Part shown: in pieces, positions 24,501 to 31,895 of the stretch
How the letters are laid out: each line of letters opens with the position of its first letter
Position numbering within the stretch: the first letter of the stretch is position 1
From: Pseudobacteriovorax antillogorgiicola
GTDB taxonomy: Bacteria; Bdellovibrionota_B; Oligoflexia; Oligoflexales; RGVZ01
Direction: 5' to 3'
NCBI GenBank assembly: GCA_945898195.1
Contig: CAMDHM010000030.1
Span: 1 to 37,270, forward strand
DNA length: 37,270 nt
Program-made: the position numbers and the translations under genes
Notes under the pieces: model-generated
What the model saw: only the letters and a program-made list of their open reading frames with translations
The model's database searches: none
What the model was told of the DNA's origin: nothing

Positions 24501-26263
24501 GCGAGGTATCCGCTGTATCCCATTTGAAGTTTTTGTAAGGCGGCCGTTACTTTTCCTGATGCCACCGTTATTTGTGCGCTAATTTCGGTGGCTTTATTCC
24601 AGTCTGATGGACTAGAAATTGATGTGTCAGCGATTCGGATTTTATAGCTTGCCGCGGCACCGCTGGTCCCGTCGTCCCCCGATGGGGTCCATTCCAGGGT
24701 GAAGCTATCCATAGTGCGCTGTGAGACCTTTAGATTCGAAGGGGGCGAGGGCGGTGTCGTGTCGCTTGTGCTGTTCATGGCTGCATAGGCGTTGATAACG
24801 GCTCCGCTGCGGACGCGGTTCGTCAAGCTTGAGCGTGGAGTTGAGTTGTCCATTAGACGCGCAATTAGTTCGATGCCCGTGGCCGATGGAAATTTTGCTT
24901 TGAGCAGTGCGAGAGTTCCCGTTACATGGGGACATGCCATCGATGTCCCACTCATTTTTTCATAATTATTGCCCGGAGTGCTGGACAAGATGTCTACGCC
25001 TGGTGCTGCTACGGCGACGGTGCGTGCTCCATAATTGGAAAACCAGGGCATGTTGCCATTAATGTCGACGGCTGCGACGGCGACAACGTTTGGATAGATG
25101 TAACTGGCTGGATAGGAGGCATTTGCGTCGTTGTCATTTTGTTCGTTACCGGCGGCGGCAATGAACAGGCTATTTGCCCCATTTGCCCTTCCAATGGCCA
25201 GGGCCATCAGATCGGAATAGCCGCCCCCGCCCCAGCTGTTGTTGGTGGCGAAAAATTTCATTTTGGTCGCGTAGTCCAGTGCCGCCAAGGCGTCGCTGAT
25301 GTATCCAGAACCGGTTGAATCCAAGAATTTAAGGGGAACCATGGAAACCAGCCAGTTGACACCGACCACTCCAATGGCGTTATTGCCTAACGCTCCAATA
25401 GTTCCAGCGACGTGTGTGCCATGGTGGTTATCGTCAGCTGGTTTGTTTGTACCATTAACAAAATTCCAGCCCTGCCAATCGTCAATATAGCCATTACCAT
25501 CGTCGTCGACGCCGTTGCTGCGTTTGTTGCGTCCTTGGCTGTCGGTTCCAGATTCTCCGGGGTTGATCCAGCAGTTTGCGGCAAGATCCTGATGGGTGCA
25601 GTCGATTCCGGAGTCGATGATTCCGACAATCACCGACCGACTTCCCGTCGTTAGATCCCAGCTTGATACCGCTTTGATATCAACGCCACTTGAAGGATTT
25701 GCCATGCCCCAGAGTTCAGAGAAGCGCGGATCGTTTGGGGCGGCGTTGGTTTTGACGACAAAGTCTGGCTCGACGATTTCAATGCGGGCGTCGCTTTTTA
25801 GAAAGTCCATGACAGCCGCAAGGTATCGTTCGTCGGTCGCGTCGGGAAATTCCACGTTGACGACGTTGGATTCGTTGAGTTGTTTTTTGATGACTCCGCC
25901 GCTGGCACGAATCGGCGCGCCCAGATCAGCCGAGCCAGTGAGCTTGGCTGTTTTGGCGATCATAACGACGGGGTCACGCATTTTTACGTTTAACGTTTTC
26001 AGTTTTCGTTTGGGTTGCAGCGAGCGGGCTATTGCCGATGTGGCATAGGTGGATTGCGCCGTGTTGCGGTACTTCAAGATGACGTCGGCAAAGGCGGCTC
26101 GGAGTTCGGCTTCGCTGCGCTCACTGGAGATCGGACCGGGCGGCTGAACAATCGCATCGCCCCCAAGGACGGGGGATCGACGACTTTCCGTGGATGTTGG
26201 CTTGCAATGGGCCAATGCCATCGTGAAAGTGGCGGCGGCAATTGATATCCGGATCCATTTCAT
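21581..26263 (-). CDS. Giant secreted subtilisin-like (S8) protease with Ig-like repeats
   Basis: A 1560-residue exported serine protease. After a signal peptide (possible lipobox Cys in ALAHC) residues about 70-170 resemble an I9-type propeptide, ending VEPDFVVK. The S8 domain has Asp217 in GIIDSGID, His281 in NHHGTHVAGT, the oxyanion Asn373 in AAAGNEQ and Ser441 in SGTSMACPHV. A DxDxDG-like loop (GVDDDGNGYIDD) suggests calcium binding. Then come an Fn3 domain (about 500-610), a MAM/jelly-roll-like segment (about 615-765), and seven 90-100-residue repeats to about 1455, each ending in a LCV..KD.AGN..p.P...W pattern. A final beta domain (1456-1560) may be a secretion or cell-surface signal. 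ATG 26263 is chosen over 26350 because the signal peptide starts there. Confidence 0.92.
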   Translation of the reverse strand: MKWIRISIAAATFTMALAHCKPTSTESRRSPVLGGDAIVQPPGPISSERSEAELRAAFADVILKYRNTAQSTYATSAIARSLQPKRKLKTLNVKMRDPVVMIAKTAKLTGSADLGAPIRASGGVIKKQLNESNVVNVEFPDATDERYLAAVMDFLKSDARIEIVEPDFVVKTNAAPNDPRFSELWGMANPSSGVDIKAVSSWDLTTGSRSVIVGIIDSGIDCTHQDLAANCWINPGESGTDSQGRNKRSNGVDDDGNGYIDDWQGWNFVNGTNKPADDNHHGTHVAGTIGALGNNAIGVVGVNWLVSMVPLKFLDSTGSGYISDALAALDYATKMKFFATNNSWGGGGYSDLMALAIGRANGANSLFIAAAGNEQNDNDANASYPASYIYPNVVAVAAVDINGNMPWFSNYGARTVAVAAPGVDILSSTPGNNYEKMSGTSMACPHVTGTLALLKAKFPSATGIELIARLMDNSTPRSSLTNRVRSGAVINAYAAMNSTSDTTPPSPPSNLKVSQRTMDSFTLEWTPSGDDGTSGAAASYKIRIADTSISSPSDWNKATEISAQITVASGKVTAALQKLQMGYSGYLAVRAYDEVGNESPLSESIELKLIALHNLQFYDGTSLTDLPANTQWTLEDDPARGKVYSDGVGSYPPNAKRRMMLRDIPIKGVQKLVLQYWTSYSLEDPYDRGDVYVAPRGATETTPFRIDFVTGKNAWQLRKIDLTEYALGQAGHGAEFLQIYFELTSDAYVQYEGWLLDDIAILINDSQITLTGIPDGTTKIKNLNVGISAPSGTLYSAKFIQSNDAPAADCSLNTTYANPVPQTSIAQPLVLTQDSTLKKFLCVRALVPGYSSYVNTWAAWGFSNADAVVQATGFPTKVSNAKNFTITVSAVSPGSATSYSTALIRSQPESKDAACSSASLAWSSWTPLSQPGTFNVEPITQGADGYLALCLRGKDDAGTIQITPTAYGWMGDFTGPIIAIESSVPAVTNLTNFSVKISGPADLASCAATLFAGYSNCPTTWSSYGSCAISPASYLVGTSNDGPYTLCILGKDSAGNISPEPKFLKWTRVTAPPVAILTGTPPVSNKSPTGTIQVSGVGVATYRYATAAAISQCSVWSTSRPATTPIQLSLISKGDGLRALCVLAKDEAGNEQISPTTISWIQDTTVNNLVFSDLPSTTSNAQSLNVKVSANEGGTYRAMVLSGSSCDPTNLATAQNRPLTEKILFNLPLADGTYTLCASLTDNAGNEQAVPTGFTWLKDTVPPVAILTETPPKETTDQTVNAKVSGTGVVDYQWGIMGGITNCNTVVYGPYALIATRLTANAGAPGIKVLCVKGRDSAGNLQPSPTPYRWTLKSPLPPVATIASGAPFTPTGNTTWSIQIGGERVVSWQHALAYSQSTICNTGTVYGPFNPVASSTANRLRITDSGADGFRTLCVKGQDSFGTIQTNPTIIRWIKLTGASLADNAGIYGTITRSAPSGGTENLTIQRTSAQKPAENLNVRICQITPANGRLANCITTMKAMPVNATTANFSFTNISAGPWVVIVLPPQGRGRVEPLVINK

Positions 26264-26428
26264 TTTGGCGTAGGGTCCTATCCCGGTGCTAAATTCGAAA
26301 ACCTCAATCATTATCGGTGTTTTGGTGTATTTCGTTAGAATCCAGTCCAAAACTGCTGGATTGAATTTCTGGTAAGTGTCTGATACTCCCGGCGAAGAGT
26401 TTTGGTTTTAAGTTGTTGTTCCAATTCA

Positions 26429-26505
26429 GGACCCGTAGCTCAGCTGGATAGAGCACCGGATTTCTAATCCGGTGGTCGCAGGTTCAAGTCCTGCCGGGTT
26501 CGCCA
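26429..26505 (+). tRNA. tRNA-Arg (anticodon UCU)
   Basis: A full cloverleaf: acceptor stem GGACCCG pairs with CGGGTTC (one G-U), the D arm has GCTC and GAGC, the anticodon stem is CCGGA/TCCGG with loop TTTCTAA giving anticodon UCU (reads AGA/AGG), and the T arm is GCAGG with TTCAAGT and CCTGC. Discriminator G and an encoded CCA end at 26505. It is transcribed on the plus strand, divergent from the protease gene. Its 3' half is repeated in degenerate form at 27325-27370. Confidence 0.97.
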
Positions 26506-26736
26506 CCTCACAAGTATTTTAAGATCCCAACATCATTAAGAAAAATTCATCCCACCGCGCGAATGGTTTGCTCTCAATTTTGCGTAAAAGATGAGTCGCT
26601 AAAGTCGGCGCAAAATGGGTGCCGCGCTCGGTCCTTTGCGCTAGCGGAGGTTGTAGGAAAAATCAGCGGGGTAACATACATGCTACTCGTCATAGGTACC
26701 GTGTATGATTGCCGTGAATAATTATGAGGAGCCCAT
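26506..26736. other. Intergenic region between tRNA-Arg and the DUF2007-like gene
   Basis: About 230 bases without a convincing gene. It must contain the end of the tRNA transcript and the start signals of the DUF2007-like gene. I see no good hairpin-plus-T-run and no clear -35/-10 pair; AT-rich stretches near 26700-26725 could hold the promoter. Confidence 0.4.
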
Positions 26737-27090
26737 ATGCATCATGGTGAAAAAACCCTTTTCGGGATTATCCCCGCTGGGGAGGCCGATATTGTCGCCA
26801 AGCATTTGGCCCAAGAGGGCATCGACGTGGTGGCGATTACCAACCACTCCACCTGCAAAACGGGTTGCTCTCCAAGCAAAGAAATCTGGGTACATCCAGA
26901 CGACGTAGCTACCATTCAACGGGTGTTGCATTCTCGTCATATGCGGACCCTGGAAGGCATGGGAGCTGATCTGGAATTGATCAACCAAGTATTTGATCCA
27001 GGTCAAGCCACCGCCATTTGTCCGGCTTGCGGTACGGAATTTTCTACGAAAGAGTCCCAATGCCCGGAGTGCGAGTTGGCTTTCAGTTAA
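26737..27090 (+). CDS. DUF2007-like protein with a C-terminal zinc ribbon
   Basis: A 117-residue cytosolic protein. Residues about 5-70 resemble DUF2007, a small ferredoxin-like domain ('putative prokaryotic signal transducing protein'): GIIPAGEADIVAKHLAQEGI, then EIWVHPDDVATIQRVL. Residues about 92-117 form a zinc ribbon with two Cys pairs, CPACGTEF and CPECELAF. GAGGAG sits just before the ATG at 26737. Role unknown; the two-domain form is fairly common. It lies between tRNA-Arg and the degenerate tRNA 3'-half copy. Confidence 0.75.
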   Translation: MHHGEKTLFGIIPAGEADIVAKHLAQEGIDVVAITNHSTCKTGCSPSKEIWVHPDDVATIQRVLHSRHMRTLEGMGADLELINQVFDPGQATAICPACGTEFSTKESQCPECELAFS

Positions 27091-27391
27091 TCTCCTGAAT
27101 GGACTTCAGTCATAGACGTCTGCGGGTCGCAATCATGGGGGATTTATGCGAAGGCTATACGCGGACACCGAATCTGTTTGGTAGATGATACGAGCACTTG
27201 GAATTACCTGGTGCGTTCTAGCTGGGGTGATGGGTTGGAAAATACGTTTCACATGTTTCGTTCTTGGCACATTACATAAAAATTTCGTTATGCCCAAAAA
27301 GTCTTGCAAACCACCGTTTTCTGTTTTCTAATCCCGTTGTCCCAGTGGCAGATCCTGCCGGGTGCGCCACGTTTTTTCGTGAGATCCCCTT
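27091..27391. other. Intergenic region with a fragmentary open frame and a tRNA remnant
   Basis: About 300 bases between the DUF2007-like gene and the first glycosyltransferase. The frame of the DUF2007-like gene stays open for about 62 further codons after its TAA, but without an early start codon or ribosome site; I treat it as debris or chance. The last part (27325-27370) is the degenerate tRNA-Arg 3' half. No clear promoter is identified. Confidence 0.4.
27325..27370 (+). repeat. Degenerate copy of the tRNA-Arg 3' half
   Basis: Aligned without gaps to bases 26461-26506 (from the anticodon loop to just past CCA), this 46-base segment keeps the loop TTTCTAATCC, the acceptor-side CCTGCCGGGT and the end GCGCCAC, with about nine mismatches by eye. 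The 5' half of the tRNA is not present. It resembles a partial tRNA left by integration of an element at the tRNA 3' end (an att-type repeat) or by a decayed duplication. The two copies enclose about 0.8 kb. Confidence 0.7.
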
Positions 27392-28552
27392 TTGAAAATT
27401 GTTCATGCGTATCCCTATTTTAATCGATTGGGTGGCGTCGAAAAGTACCTCCGAGACATACTTCCCGGGCAGAAAGGCGTTCATGACGTCTTGCTTGTCG
27501 GTGGAGAATTCGACGAGGACTTCCTTCATGAATATCCGGTCGCAAAGATTTCTTTTCTGCGTCGCCCGCGGTTTTTGTCGTCGATAACTTTCGCCGTAGC
27601 CGTCTACGGGACCCTTCGGCGCTTGAAGAAGACCTTGGGCAAGAATGTTGTCATCCACGCGCAGGGGGCAAGTTCCTTTCGTCAAGATGTGGTGACGGCA
27701 CATAGTTGCCATAAAGCTTGGTTTTTAAGCTCCCTGGCGGAGCAAAAGATTTTTTCCTGGCCATGGTTGCGCAAGATTTTTAACCCGGTTCACTATTTCA
27801 CGATTTTTATCGAGACACTTCAATATCGTCCCGGAAATCATCGCAAGGTGATCGCCATCTCTCAAGTGATCAAGTCAGAGTTGATCAAATATTACCGGAT
27901 CGATTCTCGACGCATTGTCGTGATTCATTCCGGGGTGGATTGTGCCCGCTATCACCCTAACCATCGAGATAAATTCAGGGCTGTTGTGCGCGGCAAACTT
28001 GGAATATCGGATTCGGCGACAATCCTTTGTTTCGTTGCTAATGAATTTCGGCGCAAAGGATTGGCGAACGTTTTGGTCGCATTGGCGGGGGCCGGCGACA
28101 TGACACTTGAGTTGATTGTGGTGGGGCGCGACCGTTCAGATCCTTTTCAAGCGATGATCCAGTCCCTCGGAATCACCGATAGAGTTCATTTCATTGGGCC
28201 GACCAGTGAAGTTCACGAATACTATGCCGCCTCGGACATCTTTGTGCTTCCGACAAAATATGAGCCATTTGGTCTGGTGATCACGGAGGCCATGGCATCC
28301 GGCTTACCGGTGATCGTCAGCAGGCTCGCAGGTGCCGCAGAGATCATGACGGAAAACCTGGATGGAATTCTTCTTGAAGATCCTGAAGATGCCGTGGAAC
28401 TTGCTGCGGCTGTTGACGCCCTAGCCGATCCAAATCGGCGTGCTCTCATGGGGCTTAAAGCAAGGGAGACGGCTCTGCGCCATCAGTGGCCAGAAGTCGT
28501 TCGGGAAATTTCCGCAGTTTATCGGGCCGTTATCGATTCGTCGGGTGTTTGA
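27392..28552 (+). CDS. Family-4 glycosyltransferase
   Basis: The 386-residue protein is a GT-B-fold glycosyltransferase likely acting on lipopolysaccharide, capsule or another envelope glycan. The N-terminal domain opens with the GGVEKY element (YPYFNRLGGVEKYLRDI). The GT4 (Glycos_transf_1) domain includes VVIHSGVDCARYHPN, LCFVANEFRRKGL, DIFVLPTKYEPFGLVITEAM and SGLPVIVSRLAGAAEIM; the E-x7-E nucleotide-sugar motif lies near residues 291-299. The start codon is a TTG at 27392 with only a weak GAGA upstream, directly after the tRNA remnant. The 3' end overlaps the convergent glycosyltransferase gene by 23 bases. The donor sugar is not predictable. Confidence 0.9.
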   Translation: MKIVHAYPYFNRLGGVEKYLRDILPGQKGVHDVLLVGGEFDEDFLHEYPVAKISFLRRPRFLSSITFAVAVYGTLRRLKKTLGKNVVIHAQGASSFRQDVVTAHSCHKAWFLSSLAEQKIFSWPWLRKIFNPVHYFTIFIETLQYRPGNHRKVIAISQVIKSELIKYYRIDSRRIVVIHSGVDCARYHPNHRDKFRAVVRGKLGISDSATILCFVANEFRRKGLANVLVALAGAGDMTLELIVVGRDRSDPFQAMIQSLGITDRVHFIGPTSEVHEYYAASDIFVLPTKYEPFGLVITEAMASGLPVIVSRLAGAAEIMTENLDGILLEDPEDAVELAAAVDALADPNRRALMGLKARETALRHQWPEVVREISAVYRAVIDSSGV

Positions 28553-29705
28553 TGGAAACTTCGCGAATCAGTTGAACTAATTGTGCCGCGACGATCCGGT
28601 TGGTATATCGGGTTTTAACCCGCTGCATGGCCGATTCTTGTAACGACTGGCTCAAATCTGGATTTTTTTCCAGCCGCCGGATGGCCGCTGCCAGTGCTTG
28701 CGAATCTTCTTCCGGAAACACCAGCCCGGCATTGCCAATGACTTTCGGAATCTCTCCGGAGGAGGAACCGATACAGACAGCACCTGCGGCCATGGCTTCA
28801 ACCAGAATACGTCCAAATTGCTCTTTCCAGTTGGGACGTGTGTGGGATGGCAGGCAAAGGGCATCAATGGAGCGCAGGTAGGCCGCAATTTCGCGGGATT
28901 TAACTTGTGAAATGAACTTCACCCGGTCCGGTGGCAGTAGCCCGGCGGCAAGGTTTCTGAGATTTTTTGCAAAAGGGCCGTCTCCAATGATGACGGCTTT
29001 GACGTTGCCATCGCAGAGGGTCAACGCGTGGATCAGGTCTTGGACGCCTTTTTCCTCGACGAGGCGACCTGCAAAACCGATCCAGAAGTCATCGGGTGTC
29101 AAACCCATGGTTTTTTTTGCAGCCCTCCGTGTCTCGGGCGCGAGATTTTCTGGCGCAAACTGTTCAAGTTCTACGCCCATTTGGGGTATTTCCCGGATCA
29201 GCCCAGAGAAGCCTTTTTGCCGCAAGACGTCCGAGGCTTCTGTGTTGCCGGTGACGGCTGCGCCACAGTTTTTGAAAACGTATTTTTCAATATTGGAAAA
29301 TGGTGGTGGATATTTTTTGAAAATATTTTGCCAGGTATAAAAAATCGGAATCGCGCCATATTTTTTGGCAATTCGAAATGCCTGCCAGGTGACCACGGAA
29401 TAGTGTTCTTCTTCAATATTGAAGATGTCGGGACGAAAGTCTTGAACTGCTTTTTCCAGGCCAAGATAAAAGTGGAAATGATTGCGCCCGTTGAAGGCAA
29501 TTGGGAGCCGCCTGGTCCAGATTCCGGGGATGGGGGGTGAATTAACCCCGGTGGTTTCGCGCGTGCCATCGTCTTCCCACTTTTGGTGGCCCCAAACTTG
29601 CGGGGCAATCAGACCGACGGTGATGCCATCGTGTCGCGCCAGTTCTGCCAATTTGTTGCGGTAGGCACTGGCAACGTAAGGCTTTGAAAGGGTGAGCACA
29701 CGCAT
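28530..29705 (-). CDS. Family-4-type glycosyltransferase
   Basis: The 391-residue protein belongs to the GT-B/GT4 superfamily. The N-terminal domain is MRVLTLSKPYVASAYRNKL, followed by FRPDIFNIEEEHYSV. The C-terminal domain has WIGFAGRLVEEKGVQDLI, AVIIGDGPFAKNLRNLA, DALCLPSHTRPNWKEQFGR and ILVEAMAAGAVCIGSSSGEI, which includes the E-x7-E. It is convergent with the other glycosyltransferase; the shared ends and similar classes suggest a small envelope-glycan locus, although the two are on opposite strands. Its ATG is 32 bases downstream of the stop of the SpoU methyltransferase gene, so the two minus-strand genes may be co-transcribed. Confidence 0.88.
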   Translation of the reverse strand: MRVLTLSKPYVASAYRNKLAELARHDGITVGLIAPQVWGHQKWEDDGTRETTGVNSPPIPGIWTRRLPIAFNGRNHFHFYLGLEKAVQDFRPDIFNIEEEHYSVVTWQAFRIAKKYGAIPIFYTWQNIFKKYPPPFSNIEKYVFKNCGAAVTGNTEASDVLRQKGFSGLIREIPQMGVELEQFAPENLAPETRRAAKKTMGLTPDDFWIGFAGRLVEEKGVQDLIHALTLCDGNVKAVIIGDGPFAKNLRNLAAGLLPPDRVKFISQVKSREIAAYLRSIDALCLPSHTRPNWKEQFGRILVEAMAAGAVCIGSSSGEIPKVIGNAGLVFPEEDSQALAAAIRRLEKNPDLSQSLQESAMQRVKTRYTNRIVAAQLVQLIREVSIKHPTNR

Positions 29706-29737
29706 GGGCTATATTCCCTAAGTCAGTTTGTCGGCCA

Positions 29738-30595
29738 CTATAGCGGCGCGCGAATAATCCGGGTCGCAGCAGCGGCAATGACCCCGGCGGCGACGGAAAC
29801 ATTCAAGCTTTCGACTTTGCCGGTACCAGCCAGGCGCAGGGTTGCGTCGGCTGATTTAAGGACGGCCTCGGGCAGGCCCAAGCCTTCGGCTCCAAGGGCG
29901 ATCACGCACGGGTATTTGATTTCGGTCGTCCACAAGTCATGCCCTTTGGCGTGACCCGAGGTGGCATAGAGCATAAAGCCGCCCTTCCGCTTGAGATCGC
30001 GCGCCGTGTCGGCCACGTTGCCCTCGGCAACAATGACAGGCACATGCTCGGCACCGCCCTCGGCGATTCGGATTGCCGCCCCAGAAAGGGACCATCCGTC
30101 AGGTCTGGCTGCGGCGGGACCGGCAGGGGTCACCAGGACGGCCGCAATCCCGAAATGGGCTGCGCTGCGTAAAATGGCTCCGACGTTATGGGGGTTCTCG
30201 ACGCCAACCAGCCACAGTACGACGTGGGGTGGTGCTTCCAGATGTGCCGGGCCGTCTGAAGTTGAAGAAGAACTTAGCTGTGCGCTTAATTGCTCCGAAG
30301 ACCTCAAAAATGTGTTAAAATCCGGATACTTAGGCATTTTTGCGAGAATGCAAACGCCTTCGGTATGGTCGGATTCAGCCACTTTAGCCAAATCGGCCGG
30401 TTCGACCAGATGGTAGGCAAGGCGGTTTTGAGCGCAGAATTTTAGCATGGGGCCAAAGGCCTTGCGCGTCCCTTCGGTTACATAAGCCCGGATGATATCC
30501 TGGGGGCGATTATGAAAAAGGGCCATGCAGGCATGAAATCCGCAGATTTTCTGCTCTGCTTTCCGGTCGGCTTTAGATATAGGCTTCTGTTCCAT
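29738..30595 (-). CDS. SpoU/TrmH-family RNA methyltransferase
   Basis: The 285-residue enzyme is a SPOUT-class 2'-O-ribose methyltransferase acting on tRNA or rRNA. An N-terminal substrate-binding domain (KICGFHACMALFHNRPQDI to GVCILA) precedes the catalytic SpoU domain with its three motifs: VENPHNVGAILRSAAHFG (motif 1), VIALGAEGLGLP (motif 2) and KVESLNVSVAAGV (motif 3). These hold the trefoil-knot SAM site. The target could be 23S rRNA G2251 (RlmB-like) or a tRNA position; the spacing of domains recalls E. coli YfiF. An inserted Ser-rich linker (SAQLSSSSTSDG) lies between the domains. It is divergent from the RlmI-type gene, 60 bases away. Confidence 0.9.
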   Translation of the reverse strand: MEQKPISKADRKAEQKICGFHACMALFHNRPQDIIRAYVTEGTRKAFGPMLKFCAQNRLAYHLVEPADLAKVAESDHTEGVCILAKMPKYPDFNTFLRSSEQLSAQLSSSSTSDGPAHLEAPPHVVLWLVGVENPHNVGAILRSAAHFGIAAVLVTPAGPAAARPDGWSLSGAAIRIAEGGAEHVPVIVAEGNVADTARDLKRKGGFMLYATSGHAKGHDLWTTEIKYPCVIALGAEGLGLPEAVLKSADATLRLAGTGKVESLNVSVAAGVIAAAATRIIRAPL

Positions 30596-30655
30596 GGCGC
30601 ATTCTAACCATAACCAATCGCTGAAAGCGACGAGAAACCCATAAGAGACCCCCGA

Positions 30656-31873
30656 ATGACTTCCACTTTTACGCCAAGCGACCTACCCGTTGTGACTTTG
30701 AAAACGGAACGCAAATCTTCCCATCCGTGGATTTTTCAGAAAATGGTCGAGAAACCAGAGACCAAACCTAAAAACGGTTGTGTCGTCGACATTATCGACC
30801 GGACTGGGGCCTGGGTGGGACGTGGGCTCTATAACGGACACTCGCGCATTGCCCTGCGCGTTTTAACCACAAACCCGGACGAGGGCATCAACCGCAAATT
30901 TTTCGACAAGATGTTGCGCCAGGCCATCAGCCTGCGTCGTGATGTCTTGAAGATCGACAAGGTCAGTGATTCGTACCGCCTTGTTCACAGTGAGGGCGAC
31001 GGGCTTTCGGGCCTTGTGATCGATAAGTTTGGCGAGATGGTTGTGGTCGAATTTTTTTCGTCGGGAATGTACCGCTTTCGCGAGACGATCCTAAGCCTAT
31101 TGGGCGAGATCCTTCCCGGCAGCCGATTTTATTGGTTCGCCGAGGAACACGTTCAAAAACAAGAGTCGATGGACATTCGCCCACCTGCTTTGCCGGAACC
31201 ATTTTTGATTGAAGAGCATGGATTGAAGTTCAAAGTCGGACCGGGCAGCAAACACAAAACAGGGTTTTTTGTCGATCAGCGTGAAAACCGGATGCTCCTG
31301 GCGCAGATGTGTAAGGACTTGGCAGAGGGTCCTGAAGGCAGCAAAAGAGATGTTTCAGTTTTGGATATCTGCTGCAACTCCGGCGGATTTGCTGTTTATG
31401 CGAAAGCTCTTGGGGGGGCAAGTGACGTCCTGGCCTTGGACTTGGACGAAACCGTTTTGGAATTGGCTGAAGAAAATGCGCGAATTAATAAGGCCAAGGT
31501 CAAATTCATCCAGGTTGATTTGTTCCATTGGCTACGTGAAGCCATTGAACGTGGCCTGAAGTACGATATCGTCATTCTGGATCCGTCGAAACAGACTCGG
31601 ACGAAAGAAGAACTTGAAAAAGCCATGCGCAAGTACACGGACATGAACCGTCTGGCAATGCAGGTGGTGAAGCCTGGTGGGATCCTGTTGACGTGTTCAT
31701 GCACGGGACTCGCCAGCGAGTCAGAGTTTCTGAATTCGATTCGTATTGCGGCCTGGCAGTCCCAGCGCACGGCGCAAATTTTGAAGATCACTGGCGCTGG
31801 TCCCGACCACCCGTGGGCTTCTCATGTTGCGGAAGGGCGTTACCTGAAGGCTGTTTGGGCGCGGATTCTGTAG
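30656..31873 (+). CDS. RlmI-type class I rRNA methyltransferase
   Basis: The 405-residue cytosolic enzyme has an N-terminal PUA domain (KSSHPWIFQKMVE to GRGLYNGHSRIALRVL), a central EEHGLKFKV / KHKTGFFVDQRENRM region and a Rossmann methyltransferase domain with SAM motif LDICCNSGGFAVYA, acidic loop LALDLDETVLELAEENA, motif IV VILDPSKQ and LLTCSCTGLAS. This architecture matches RlmI (23S rRNA m5C1962) and its relatives. Motif IV reads DPSK rather than DPPA, so the exact target may differ. GACCCC lies before the ATG; no strong ribosome site is seen. The lipoprotein gene follows 22 bases later. Confidence 0.9.
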   Translation: MTSTFTPSDLPVVTLKTERKSSHPWIFQKMVEKPETKPKNGCVVDIIDRTGAWVGRGLYNGHSRIALRVLTTNPDEGINRKFFDKMLRQAISLRRDVLKIDKVSDSYRLVHSEGDGLSGLVIDKFGEMVVVEFFSSGMYRFRETILSLLGEILPGSRFYWFAEEHVQKQESMDIRPPALPEPFLIEEHGLKFKVGPGSKHKTGFFVDQRENRMLLAQMCKDLAEGPEGSKRDVSVLDICCNSGGFAVYAKALGGASDVLALDLDETVLELAEENARINKAKVKFIQVDLFHWLREAIERGLKYDIVILDPSKQTRTKEELEKAMRKYTDMNRLAMQVVKPGGILLTCSCTGLASESEFLNSIRIAAWQSQRTAQILKITGAGPDHPWASHVAEGRYLKAVWARIL

Positions 31874-31895
31874 GCAACTAAACTCGCTGGATAAA

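Noticed and set aside
27091..27279. Open frame continuing in phase after the TAA of the DUF2007-like gene (possible readthrough extension)
   Set aside because: No start codon or ribosome site, no recognisable domain, and 62 open codons can arise by chance; no readthrough signal visible.
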